Source: Actinoplanes sp. SE50/110 (GTDB lineage Bacteria > Actinomycetota > Actinomycetes > Mycobacteriales > Micromonosporaceae). From it: 64,000 nucleotides of DNA. This document shows positions 26,634-34,704 of the stretch, piece after piece. Numbering within the stretch: position 1 is the first letter of the stretch; every line of letters begins with the position of its first letter. The stretch is taken from positions 6,171,001 through 6,235,000 of the forward strand of contig NZ_LT827010.1 in the NCBI RefSeq assembly GCF_900119315.1, given 5' to 3'. A model generated the notes under the pieces. That model was given only the letters and a program-made list of their open reading frames with translations. It searched no databases and was not told the DNA's origin. A program made the translations under genes and the position numbers.

Positions 26634-26769
26634 AGCAGACTCCAATGGCCGCGTGGGCCCACGCGGCGGATCGTCCGGACTTCTCCCGGCGGTACGCCCC
26701 CCTTGCGGGGCCGGCCCGCCGTGTCACGGCGCTGAGCCTAGCGGTCGGACACCCCTGGCCACCCCTGGT

Positions 26770-27381
26770 TTATCCGGCACCGGCCTGTGGCCTGCCCCAC
26801 TGAACCCCGGTTCTCGTCACGTGGGCCGCGGCGAGCACGCCGATCCCGTCGACCGCCCAGTGCACCAGCGCCGGGGCGAGCAGTCCGCCGCCGACCGCCC
26901 GGAGCACGCCGAGCAGCACACCGGCCACCCCGGTCACCACCGCGTCGGTCCACGGGCGTTCCGGGGCGAGGTGCCAGAGCCCGAACAGCACGGCGGTCAC
27001 CGCGGTCGCCGCGACCGCGCCGTGATCGCGGTCGAGCAGGCTCCACAGCACCCCGCGGAAGGCGACCTCCTCGAAGACCACGGTGGCCAGCGGCACCTCG
27101 ATCAGGGCGGTCAGCCACGGGCGGTCGTACGTCGTCCGGAACAACCGCCGCGCGGCGGGCAGTCGCACCGCCACGGCGTATCCGACGCCGATCAGCACGA
27201 CGGCTGCCGCCGCGTACCGCCAACCGGAGACGGTGAGTCCCGCCTGCCGTGCGGTGCGGCCGGAGACCGTGATCAACAAGGCCGCGGCCAGCGGCCCGGT
27301 GACCGGTTGCGCCCAGCCGGGCCCGAACCTGGTCCAGAGCCGGACCAGGCCGATGATCCCGACGACCGCGACGACGGTCAA
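26770..27381 (-). CDS. CPBP-family intramembrane metalloprotease
   Basis: 203 residues, about six membrane helices. The Abi/CPBP motifs are intact: EEVAFRGVLW near residue 104 (E-E-x3-R), LFGLWHLAP (F-x3-H), and a final H-W in LVHWAVDG. These residues bind zinc inside the membrane and cleave prenylated or small membrane peptides; in bacteria some protect against self-made bacteriocins. The TTG start at 27381 overlaps the TGA of a short upstream frame (TTGA), so the start may depend on coupling to that remnant. Confidence 0.85.
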   Translation of the reverse strand: MTVVAVVGIIGLVRLWTRFGPGWAQPVTGPLAAALLITVSGRTARQAGLTVSGWRYAAAAVVLIGVGYAVAVRLPAARRLFRTTYDRPWLTALIEVPLATVVFEEVAFRGVLWSLLDRDHGAVAATAVTAVLFGLWHLAPERPWTDAVVTGVAGVLLGVLRAVGGGLLAPALVHWAVDGIGVLAAAHVTRTGVQWGRPQAGAG

Positions 27382-27479
27382 TCCGGGCCGTACGACGTGA
27401 GCGCCTCGCGCACCCGGGCAGCGCTCGTGCCGAGCGTCACCGGACCCACGCCGCGCGGTGGAGCGAGCTCGAACAGCAC
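27378..27479 (-). pseudogene. 33-codon remnant coupled to the CPBP gene
   Basis: From a GTG at 27479 the minus strand reads LFELAPPRGVGPVTLGTSAA, then RVREALTSYGPD and TGA, the stop overlapping the protease start. The wording (V-G-P-V-x-L-G-x-x-x-x-x-V-R) is that of the N-terminus of a larger globular protein, so this is probably a truncated gene end. GGAGG is almost directly before the GTG, too close for efficient initiation. Confidence 0.4.
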
Positions 27480-27520
27480 GCCTCCACGATAAAGCGCTCG
27501 ACGCCGGGGATCGAGGCTCC

Positions 27521-27566
27521 TATCTTCGTCTCGTCGCGCTGTGCACATCGAAGGGGGTCGTCCATC
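27521..27566 (+). promoter_or_regulatory. Putative promoter and leader SD for the EF-G-like transcript
   Basis: TATCTT at 27521-27526 is a plausible -10 with a weak -35 (TCGACG) about 17 nt upstream. Transcription from about 27533 would give a short 5' end before the strong SD GAAGGGGG (27551-27557) of the leader ORF. Confidence 0.4.
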
Positions 27567-27653
27567 ATGCGGACCCCCGTGTCGCGTTTCGACCTGATCC
27601 TCGTGTCTGGTGTGCCCGGTCCCGGCCGCGCCACCGGGGCTGGACGTCCCTGA
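27567..27653 (+). CDS. 28-codon leader ORF upstream of the EF-G-like gene
   Basis: ATG at 27567 with GAAGGGGG 9 nt upstream, reading MRTPVSRFDLILVSGVP, then GPGRATGAGRP and TGA at 27651. The start region matches the start region of the main gene (GCACATCGAAGG, then CCATCATGCG in both), so one arose by duplication. Hairpin-forming segments follow (GCCCGGT with ACCGGGGC around 27614-27640, and GGACGT with ACGTCC further on). A ribosome-sensing attenuation leader for a ribosome-associated GTPase is an attractive inference; there is no obvious U-tract. Confidence 0.45.
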   Translation: MRTPVSRFDLILVSGVPGPGRATGAGRP

Positions 27654-27729
27654 CCGCCTGGTTGTCCTCTCGCCGGCGGCCGGATGGGCGCACGTCCACG
27701 ACCGTTCGCACATCGAAGGTTCGACCATC

Positions 27730-29646
27730 ATGCGTGTCCGTAATCTCGGCATCCTCGCCCACGTCGACGCCGGCAAGACCACCCTGACCGAGCGCATCCT
27801 GTTCACCACCGGCGCCACGCACAAGCGCGGTGAGGTCCACGACGGCACCACCGTCACCGACTTCGACCCGCAGGAGCGCGATCGCGGCATCACCATCTTC
27901 GCGGCCGCGGTCAGCTGTGACTGGGCCGGTCACCGGCTCAACCTGATCGACACCCCGGGCCACGCCGACTTCTCCGACGAGGTGGAGCGCGCGCTGCGGG
28001 TCCTCGACGGCGCAATCGCCGTATTCGACGGGGTCGCCGGCGTGGAGCCGCAGTCCGAGGCGGTCTGGCGCACCGCCGACCGCTACCGGGTGCCGCGGAT
28101 CGCCTTCGTCAACAAACTGGACCGGGCCGGCGCCTCGCTGACCGCGGTGGCCGAGTCGATGCGCGTCCGCCTCGGCGTGGTGCCGCTGCTGGTCCAGTTC
28201 CCGCTGGGTGCGGAGGGCGCCTTCCGCGGCGTCGTCGACCTGGTCGGCCGGCGCACGCTGACCTGGGCCGACGGGGTGCTCTCGGTGCACGACGGGATGC
28301 CGCCGGAGGCGCTGCCGGCCCGCCGGGAGCTGGAGGAGCAGGTGGCCGGGCTGCATCCGGCCGCGTTGCAGGAGTGGGGCGACATGTCGGACGCCACGCT
28401 GCGCGACGCCCTGCGGGACCTGACCCGGTCCGGCGAGGCGGTCGTCGTGCTGTGCGGCTCCGCCTACCGCAACCGGGGCATCGAGCCGCTGCTCGACGCC
28501 GTCACCGACTACCTTCCGGCGCCGGCCGTCCCGGCCGGTGCCGACCCCGTGGCGCTGGTCTTCAAGGTGCACACCGCGCGGGCCGGCCGCCTCACCTATC
28601 TGCGCGTCTACCAGGGCACGATCGTGAAGGGGGACACCGTGTGGGACGCGGGCGCCGGCCGCACCGAACGCATCGCCCGCATCCTGCGGGTGCAGGCCGA
28701 CCGGCACACCGAGATCGACCGGGCCGCCGCCGGGGACATCGTCGCGGTCACCGGGGTCAAGCACGCTCCGGTCGGCGCCACCCTGTCCAGCCGGGCGCAC
28801 CCGGTGCGGCTGGAGGCGCCGCGGATCACCGAGCCGCTGGTGTCGGTGGCCGTCGAGGCGCGCACCCGGGCGGACGCCGAGCGGTTGCCGCCGGCGCTCG
28901 CCGCGCTGGCCGAGGAGGATCCCTCGCTCAGTGTCCGGGTCCATCCCGAGACCGCCCAGACCATCCTGTCCGGCCTGGGGGAACTGCACCTGGAGGTGGC
29001 CCTGGAGAAGCTGCGGCAGCGCACCGGCCTGCGGGTCACGGTGGGCCGCCCGCAGGTCGCCTATCGGGAGACGGTCCGGCGGGGCGTGCGGGATCTCCTC
29101 TACCGCCACGTCAAGCAGGACGGTGGCGCCGGTCAGTTCGCGCACGTCGTGCTGACCGTCGCCCCGGCCGGGGACACCGGTTTCGCCTTCGAGTCGGCGG
29201 TGACCGGCGGCCGGGTGCCGGCGGAGTACATCCGCGCGGTCGAGGCCGGCTGCCGGGAGGCCCTCGGCGACGGCCCGCTCGGCGGCCACCCGGTCACCGG
29301 GCTGCGGGTCACGCTGACCGACGGCCGGACGCATCCGAAGGACTCGTCCGAGCTGGCCTTCCGCACGGCCGGCAAGCTGGCGCTGCGCGAGGCGCTGCGG
29401 GCCTGCGTGATGGAGCTGCTGGAACCGGTGGCCGAGGTGACGGTGACCGCGCCCGCGGACACGCTGGGTGCGGTGCTCAGTGACCTGGCCGCGCGCCGGG
29501 CCCAGGTGACCGACTCGGGCGAGCGGACGGTCACCGCGACCGTGCCGCTGGCCGGGCTGTCCGGGTACGCGACCCGGCTGCTCAGCTGCACCCACGGCCG
29601 CGGCACCTTCACCAGCCGCCCGGCCGGCTACCGGCCCGCGGCCTGA
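27730..29646 (+). CDS. EF-G-like translational GTPase (ribosomal-protection-sized)
   Basis: 638 residues. All GTPase motifs are present: AHVDAGKTTLT (G1), RGITI (switch I), DTPGHADF (G3), FVNKLDR (G4). Domains III-V follow with KQDGGAGQFAHVVL and THPKDSSELAFRTAG, close to EF-G. The length is about that of TetM/OtrA ribosomal protection proteins and some 60 residues shorter than housekeeping EF-G. It could be an EF-G paralogue or an antibiotic-protection factor; I cannot decide. ATG at 27730 is set by the G1 motif and by GAAGG upstream. The 28-codon leader suggests translation-dependent control. The last codons are part of a GC-rich tandem repeat. Confidence 0.85.
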   Translation: MRVRNLGILAHVDAGKTTLTERILFTTGATHKRGEVHDGTTVTDFDPQERDRGITIFAAAVSCDWAGHRLNLIDTPGHADFSDEVERALRVLDGAIAVFDGVAGVEPQSEAVWRTADRYRVPRIAFVNKLDRAGASLTAVAESMRVRLGVVPLLVQFPLGAEGAFRGVVDLVGRRTLTWADGVLSVHDGMPPEALPARRELEEQVAGLHPAALQEWGDMSDATLRDALRDLTRSGEAVVVLCGSAYRNRGIEPLLDAVTDYLPAPAVPAGADPVALVFKVHTARAGRLTYLRVYQGTIVKGDTVWDAGAGRTERIARILRVQADRHTEIDRAAAGDIVAVTGVKHAPVGATLSSRAHPVRLEAPRITEPLVSVAVEARTRADAERLPPALAALAEEDPSLSVRVHPETAQTILSGLGELHLEVALEKLRQRTGLRVTVGRPQVAYRETVRRGVRDLLYRHVKQDGGAGQFAHVVLTVAPAGDTGFAFESAVTGGRVPAEYIRAVEAGCREALGDGPLGGHPVTGLRVTLTDGRTHPKDSSELAFRTAGKLALREALRACVMELLEPVAEVTVTAPADTLGAVLSDLAARRAQVTDSGERTVTATVPLAGLSGYATRLLSCTHGRGTFTSRPAGYRPAA

Positions 29647-29757
29647 GATCGGCCGGTCAGCCGGCAACCGGCCCGCGGCCGGAATCGGCCGGTCAGCAGG
29701 CTACCGGCCCGCGGCCCGAAATCGGCCGGTCAGCAGGCGGCCGGCCGGCGGCGTGAA
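29624..29757. repeat. 36-37 bp GC-rich tandem repeat after the EF-G-like gene
   Basis: Units at 29648-29683, 29684-29720 and 29721-29757 share ATCGGCCGGTCAGC plus a tail like CTACCGGCCCGCGGCC; a partial unit, 29624-29647, overlaps the last codons of the gene. The rest of 29758-29842 is GGCC-rich and can fold heavily, so it may also terminate both convergent transcripts. Confidence 0.75.
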
Positions 29758-29842
29758 GGCGGCCGGCCGGCCGGCTACCGGGCCGGGGAGTGACCCAGCC
29801 GGCCGGGCCCGCACCCGCGGGTCCGGCCGGCCCCCGTCCGGA

Positions 29843-30847
29843 TCAGCCGACCGCGTGCAGCCGGTCCGTCTCCCCGAGCGGCGCCTTCGCCCGGATCCGC
29901 CGCGCCACGTACCAGAGGATGGCCAGCGCCGCGGCCGCGTAGACGAGGTGGCTGATCAGATCGAGCACGAAACCCGCGCTGTGCGCGAAGAACGTGTGCC
30001 AGGTGTACGTCAACAGCGCCGCCGCCGTGATCGCGAACCGGTGCCACGGTCCCCAGCCGGCCCGCCGTGCCCACCGCGACACGACCACGGCGGTGCCGAG
30101 CGTGGCCACCAGCATCAGCACGACGCCCGGCACCGTGGGCACGATCGACCAGGTCACGCTCATGAACAGGAGACCGGCCAGGATGCCGGTGGCCAACACC
30201 ACCCACGGGCCGGGCGCGGTGCCGGGCACCGGGCGGGCCGCCGGTTCGGTGGCGGCCGGGCGGGGCAGCAGGAACGCGACCACGATCAGCACGACGGCGA
30301 TCCCGACGATGCTCAGCGCCTGCGGCGACGACTCCAGGAAACCGTGGCTGAGGCTGGGGTCGGTCCGCGTGGCGTTGAAGACGGCGAAGCCGCCGCCCAG
30401 CATCAGCACCGTGATCACGGTGAGTCCGATCCGGCCGAGCCAGGGCCGGGTGCGCCGGGTGCTGCTCTCCTCGACCAGGGAGATCGGCACGCTGATGCTC
30501 CATACGGTGTGCAGGGTCAGCACGAACACCACCCAGGGCAGCGCGGTGCCGATCGCCGGGATGTAGCCGGGGTCGAGCAGATGCTGGTCCAGATAGTCCT
30601 TGTTGAACAGGGACTGGGTGATCAGGCCCTCCTCCAGCACCCCGTAGGCGAGGGCCAGGGTGACGATGGTCGGCCAGCCGCGGCCGGTGCGGCGGGTCAC
30701 CTCGCGGATCAGCACCGCGGCACCGCCGTACATCGGGGCGAACACGAAGATCAGCGGTAACAGCGTGATCGCGAAGTCTCCCAGAAAGAACTCCCCGACC
30801 AGGGGGCTGAGGAAGAACAGTGCGAAGACCGGCGACAGGCGACGCAT
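29843..30847 (-). CDS. Polytopic membrane protein, function unknown
   Basis: 334 residues with about nine to ten transmembrane helices. AAAGGA eight nucleotides upstream favours the ATG at 30847 over 30853. A cytoplasmic-looking loop IREVTRRTGRGWP and the segment YGVLEEGLITQSLFN recall the glutamate pair of CPBP-like proteins, but the rest of that motif is missing. It lies divergent to the histidine kinase gene (200 bp between starts), so the two-component pair may control it. Function unknown. Confidence 0.7.
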   Translation of the reverse strand: MRRLSPVFALFFLSPLVGEFFLGDFAITLLPLIFVFAPMYGGAAVLIREVTRRTGRGWPTIVTLALAYGVLEEGLITQSLFNKDYLDQHLLDPGYIPAIGTALPWVVFVLTLHTVWSISVPISLVEESSTRRTRPWLGRIGLTVITVLMLGGGFAVFNATRTDPSLSHGFLESSPQALSIVGIAVVLIVVAFLLPRPAATEPAARPVPGTAPGPWVVLATGILAGLLFMSVTWSIVPTVPGVVLMLVATLGTAVVVSRWARRAGWGPWHRFAITAAALLTYTWHTFFAHSAGFVLDLISHLVYAAAALAILWYVARRIRAKAPLGETDRLHAVG

Positions 30848-31036
30848 CGTCATGGTCCTTTCGAAAGGCACCGAAGGGCTACGCCGAAGGACACTAGGAC
30901 CATCGGGACCGGCCGCGCGTCGGCTCATGAATCGATATTCATCGTCCCCCGCAGGGTCGAGTGTGGACGATCTCCACCCGTGGGTGGAGACGAGATCTCG
31001 AACCGCCGCCCGACGCCGCCCGGTGCCACCGGCCCG

Positions 31037-31048
31037 TAGGTTGTTCGT
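31037..31048 (+). promoter_or_regulatory. Likely leaderless promoter of the kinase gene
   Basis: TAGGTT at 31037-31042 is a good -10 that ends 6 nt before the GTG start, the spacing expected when transcription begins at the first codon. No Shine-Dalgarno sequence is present, which supports leaderless translation. Confidence 0.5.
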
Positions 31049-32260
31049 GTGACGCAGACTCCGCACCGCGCCGGTCCCGAATGGACGTGGGCCCTGAACG
31101 CCGGGCGCGCCATCACGCTCGTCGTGCTGGCCGGCGCCACCGTCGCGCTCGCCGCGCCGGAGCACCGCGTGCTCGCGGCGATCGCGCTGGCGGTCAGCTT
31201 CTGCGGCTCGGCCTACGGCTTGCGGCAGGGCCCGGAGCGGTGGATCCAGCGGCTGCTCGGCCTCGCCCTGTTCGCCGTCGGCGGGGTGGCGCTGCTCGCC
31301 GCCGACGGCCGCGCCCCGGGCTGGCTGGCCTGCGGCGTGGCGATCATCGCCGGAGTGGCCCGGCTGCCGCTGCGGCCCGGCCTGGTCTTCGCCGGCGCGG
31401 TGGTGGCCGCCACCTGCCTGGCGCCACTGGCCCGCGGCGCCGGCCGGGACGTCCCGCTGATGGCCGCGATCTGTGCCGCCGCGCTGGTCGTCGCCCTGGT
31501 GATCAGCGGCGCGCGCAACCGCGCCGTCACCGCCGAGCAGCTGCTGGAGGCCGAGCAGGCGGCCCGCGAGTCGGCCGCCGAACGCGACCGGCTGGCCGAA
31601 CGCCAGCGCATCGCCCGCGAGCTGCACGACATCCTGGCGCACACGCTCTCCGCCCAGACCGTCCAGCTGGAGGGCGCGCGCCTGCTGCTCGACCGCGGCG
31701 CCCTGGAGCCGGCCCGGGAACGGATCCTGGTGGCCCAGCGGATGGCCCGCGACGGCCTGGAGCAGACCCGGCGCGCGGTGCAGTCGCTGCGCGGCGACGC
31801 CCGTCCGCTGGTCGAGGTCCTGCGCGCGCTGGCCGCCGACGCCGATGCGCGGTACGCGGAGTCGGGCGAGCCCTGGCCGCTCACCCCGCCGGAGGCGCTC
31901 ACCGTGGAACGCACGGTGCAGGAGGGTCTCACCAACGCCCGCAAGCACGCCCCGGGCGCGACGGTCACCGTGCTCGTCGCCTACACCCCGGACGAGCTGC
32001 GGGTCGAGGTCAAGGACACGGGGTGGCACGGTAACGCCGCCGAGGCCGTGGCGCCGGCGGACATCCCGCCCGGCGGCGGGTACGGCCTGACCGGCATGCA
32101 CGAGCGCGCCGCGCTGATCGGCGCCGATCTGCTCACCGGCCCGGACGACTCCGGCCCGGACGGAAAGGGATACCGGATATGTCTGACGCTGCCCAGGAGC
32201 GGCCCATCCGCGTCGTCATCGCCGACGACCAGCGCATGGTCCGCGACGGTGTCCAGCTAA
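31049..32260 (+). CDS. NarL-type sensor histidine kinase
   Basis: 403 residues. Four to six N-terminal membrane helices, then a coiled stretch (AEQAARESAAERDRLAERQR) leading to HisKA_3: RIARELHDILAHTLS, with the phospho-accepting histidine near residue 192. The ATPase has ERTVQEGLTNARKHA (N box) and GGGYGLTGMHER (G2 box). It autophosphorylates and passes phosphate to the LuxR-type regulator encoded next. The reading frame continues 82 bp into the regulator gene, and the last 20 or so residues (Ser/Thr-rich) look like shadow coding, so the original stop may have been lost. Confidence 0.9.
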   Translation: MTQTPHRAGPEWTWALNAGRAITLVVLAGATVALAAPEHRVLAAIALAVSFCGSAYGLRQGPERWIQRLLGLALFAVGGVALLAADGRAPGWLACGVAIIAGVARLPLRPGLVFAGAVVAATCLAPLARGAGRDVPLMAAICAAALVVALVISGARNRAVTAEQLLEAEQAARESAAERDRLAERQRIARELHDILAHTLSAQTVQLEGARLLLDRGALEPARERILVAQRMARDGLEQTRRAVQSLRGDARPLVEVLRALAADADARYAESGEPWPLTPPEALTVERTVQEGLTNARKHAPGATVTVLVAYTPDELRVEVKDTGWHGNAAEAVAPADIPPGGGYGLTGMHERAALIGADLLTGPDDSGPDGKGYRICLTLPRSGPSASSSPTTSAWSATVSS

Positions 32261-32844
32261 TGCTGGAGTTGATCGACGGTGTCGAGGTGGTCGCGCTGGC
32301 CACCGACGGCAACGAGGCGATCGCCGCGGTCGCCGCGCACGATCCCGACGTGGTGCTGATGGACCTGCGCATGCCGCACTGCGACGGAACCACCGCCACC
32401 CGGCGGATCCGGGCCGAGCACCCGCGCACCCAGGTGATCGTGCTGACCACGTTCGCCGACGACAGCGACGTGCTGGCCGCGCTGCGGGCCGGCGCCCGGG
32501 GTTACCTGACCAAGGACGCCGCGGCCGAGGAGGTGCACCGCGCCGTGCACCGGGTCGCCGCCGGGCACGCCGACCTGGACCCGTCGGTGCAGCGGCGCCT
32601 GCTCACCTGGCTGCCCGCCGGGTCACCCGGCCCGGCCGGCGCGGGCGCGCAGGGTCTCACCGAACGGGAGCTGGACGTGCTGCGCCTGATCGGGTCCGGG
32701 CTCACCAACGGCGAGATCGCCGCCTACCTCAAGGTGTCGGAGTCCACGGTGAAGACGCACGTGAACCACGTGTTCGCGAAGATCAGGGTGCGGGACCGCG
32801 CGCAGGCCGTCACCTTCGCCTTCCGTAACGGCATCGCCTCGTGA
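32179..32844 (+). CDS. NarL/LuxR-family response regulator
   Basis: 221 residues. Receiver domain with the acidic pair in VVIADDQRMVRDGV, phospho-acceptor aspartate in VVLMDLRMP near residue 61, T in VLTTF and K in GYLTKDA. The C-terminal HTH, TERELDVLRLIGSGLTNGEI followed by STVKTHVNHVFAKI, is a standard LuxR DNA-binding unit. It is the cognate partner of the overlapping kinase. The divergent membrane gene at 29843-30847 is the likeliest nearby target. Confidence 0.95.
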   Translation: MSDAAQERPIRVVIADDQRMVRDGVQLMLELIDGVEVVALATDGNEAIAAVAAHDPDVVLMDLRMPHCDGTTATRRIRAEHPRTQVIVLTTFADDSDVLAALRAGARGYLTKDAAAEEVHRAVHRVAAGHADLDPSVQRRLLTWLPAGSPGPAGAGAQGLTERELDVLRLIGSGLTNGEIAAYLKVSESTVKTHVNHVFAKIRVRDRAQAVTFAFRNGIAS

Positions 32845-32850
32845 GAACCC

Positions 32851-33270
32851 TCAGCCGGTGACGCCCGCGGTGGTCACCGGCGGCTCGGTGGGGCCGAGCC
32901 GCACGTCGGTGCGGGGCGGCTCGACCGGGATCGGCGCGGCGCCGGCCCCGGCTCTGGGCAGCGGGCGGCGCGGCTGGACCCGGCCGGAGCTGCCGCCGCG
33001 GCCCGGATAGATCAGCAGGCCGTTGACCGGGTCGGGCACCGCGTCCAGGGCGGCCCGCACGGCCGGCAGATCGCGGTAGTCGGCGAAGCGTTCCTCGGTC
33101 CGGAACGCGATCTCGAACAGCACACCCCAGGTGTGCCGGTGCCACTGCCACTCGAAGGCCCCGTGCGTGACGGCGGCCTCGACCAGCGCGTTCCCATACG
33201 AATCCTGCCAGCGGGCGGCGGAGAGCCGCGGCCCGTCGAGCACCTCGATCGACCACCAGTGCAGCTCCAT
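32851..33270 (-). CDS. Conserved-looking protein of unknown function
   Basis: 139 residues. The start MELHWWSIEVLDG at 33270 is chosen over a basic 14-codon extension. Aromatic-rich N-terminal half (SAARWQDSYGNALVEAAVTH, WQWHRHTWGVLFE, FRTEERFADYRDLPAV) suggests a small alpha/beta fold; the last 40 residues are Pro/Gly-rich and disordered. Convergent with the response regulator gene (6 bp between stops) and upstream of the beta-glucosidase gene on the same strand side. No function is assigned. Confidence 0.65.
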   Translation of the reverse strand: MELHWWSIEVLDGPRLSAARWQDSYGNALVEAAVTHGAFEWQWHRHTWGVLFEIAFRTEERFADYRDLPAVRAALDAVPDPVNGLLIYPGRGGSSGRVQPRRPLPRAGAGAAPIPVEPPRTDVRLGPTEPPVTTAGVTG

Positions 33271-33336
33271 GGCATCCAATGTACGACCGCGCCGCACCGG
33301 GAAACGGGCCAAATCTTCCCGATGCGGCGCCGTCCC

Positions 33337-34704
33337 CTATCCGCTGCGCCCGGCCAGCCGCTCGCGCAGCCAGTGGTAGCTCGCCCGGGGCGTCCGTTCC
33401 CCGGTCGGATAGTCGACGTGCACCAGGCCGAACCGCGGCCCGTACCCTCGCGCCCACTCGAAGTTGTCGATCAGCGACCAGTAGAAGTAGCCGCGCAGGT
33501 CGACGTCGGCCTCCGCCGCCGCCTTGGCCGCCGCCTCCAGGTGCCCGGCCACGAAGGCGATCCGTTCCGGGTCCTCCCCCAGCCCCTCGCGCAGTTGCGC
33601 CACCCCGTTCTCGGTCACGTAGACCGGCGGCAGGCCCGCATACCGGCCGGCCAGCCCGGCGAGGGTGTCGTACAACCCCTGCGGTTCGATCGGCCACCCG
33701 AGGTCGGTGACCGGGACGCCGTCCCGGGCCACCGACCGCACGCCGATGTCGCAGGCGCTGCGCAGCGCCGGATCCGCCTGCGTGTGCGGCGCGTCGGCGG
33801 CGTGGATCCGGTAGTAGTAGTTGACGCCGAGGAAGTCCAGTGGCGCCCCGATCAGCTCCAGATCCCCGTCCCGGCGGAACGACAGGTCACTGACCCCGGC
33901 GTACATCGCCGCGAACCCCTCGGGGTACCGCCGGCCCAGCACCGGGTCGGTGAACTGCCGGTTGATCAGCAGGTCCATCCGGTCGGCCGCGGCCCGGTCG
34001 GCCGCTGAACCGGTCGCCGGGACGGACGGCGACAGGTTCAGCGTGATGCCCACCCGCGCCCGGGGACTGGCGGCCCGCAGCGCGGCGACCGCCGTGCCGT
34101 GCCCGACCAGCAGGTGGTGCGCCGCCGCGAGCGCGCCGTGCCCCTCGACCGCGCCGGGGGCATGCCGGCCCTCGGCGTATCCGACGATCGACGAGCAGTA
34201 CGGCTCGTTCAGAGTCATCCAGTCCTGGACCCGGTCACCGAGCCGTTCCGCGACCACGGTGGCGTAGTCGGCGAAGCGGTCCGCGGTGTCGCGGACCCGC
34301 CAGCCGCCGGCGTCCTCCAGCGCCTGCGGCAGGTCCCAGTGGTACAGCGTGACGAACGGCCGGATGCCGCGCTCGCACAGCGCGTCGACCAGCCGGTCGT
34401 AATAGTCCAGACCGGGCCGGTTGACCCGACCGGTGCCCGCCGGCAGCACCCGGGGCCAGGCGATCGAGAACCGGTACGCGTCCACGCCCAGGTCGTCGAG
34501 CAGCGCCACGTCGTCCCGCCAGCGGTGGTAGCTGTCGCAGGCCACCTCGCCGGAGGCGATCGCCTCCGGCCGCCGGGTGAAGGTGTCCCAGATGGAGTCG
34601 CCGCGGCCGTCCTCGGCCACCGCTCCCTCGATCTGGTACGCGGCGGTCGCCGCCCCCCAGAGGAACCCGTCCGGAAAGTCCGGCAGTGCCAGCGGATCGG
34701 TCAT
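33337..34704 (-). CDS. GH1 beta-glucosidase
   Basis: 455 residues, the normal size for family GH1. N-terminal signature FLWGAATAAYQIEGA. The acid/base glutamate lies in TLNEPYCSS near residue 166 and the nucleophile in VYVTENGVAQ near residue 357. Sugar-binding YHWDLPQALED and the C-terminal FYWSLIDNFEWARGYG, with an aglycone-site Trp and Glu, are intact. No signal peptide, so it hydrolyses imported cellobiose or other beta-glucosides in the cytosol. Its ATG overlaps the stop of the permease gene by 4 bp, making it the last gene of the ABC operon. Confidence 0.95.
   Translation of the reverse strand: MTDPLALPDFPDGFLWGAATAAYQIEGAVAEDGRGDSIWDTFTRRPEAIASGEVACDSYHRWRDDVALLDDLGVDAYRFSIAWPRVLPAGTGRVNRPGLDYYDRLVDALCERGIRPFVTLYHWDLPQALEDAGGWRVRDTADRFADYATVVAERLGDRVQDWMTLNEPYCSSIVGYAEGRHAPGAVEGHGALAAAHHLLVGHGTAVAALRAASPRARVGITLNLSPSVPATGSAADRAAADRMDLLINRQFTDPVLGRRYPEGFAAMYAGVSDLSFRRDGDLELIGAPLDFLGVNYYYRIHAADAPHTQADPALRSACDIGVRSVARDGVPVTDLGWPIEPQGLYDTLAGLAGRYAGLPPVYVTENGVAQLREGLGEDPERIAFVAGHLEAAAKAAAEADVDLRGYFYWSLIDNFEWARGYGPRFGLVHVDYPTGERTPRASYHWLRERLAGRSG

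Noticed and set aside
27730..29646. Naming the gene as a definite tetracycline-resistance gene
   Set aside because: Domain IV/V motifs are as close to EF-G as to TetM/OtrA; size alone does not prove ribosomal protection.
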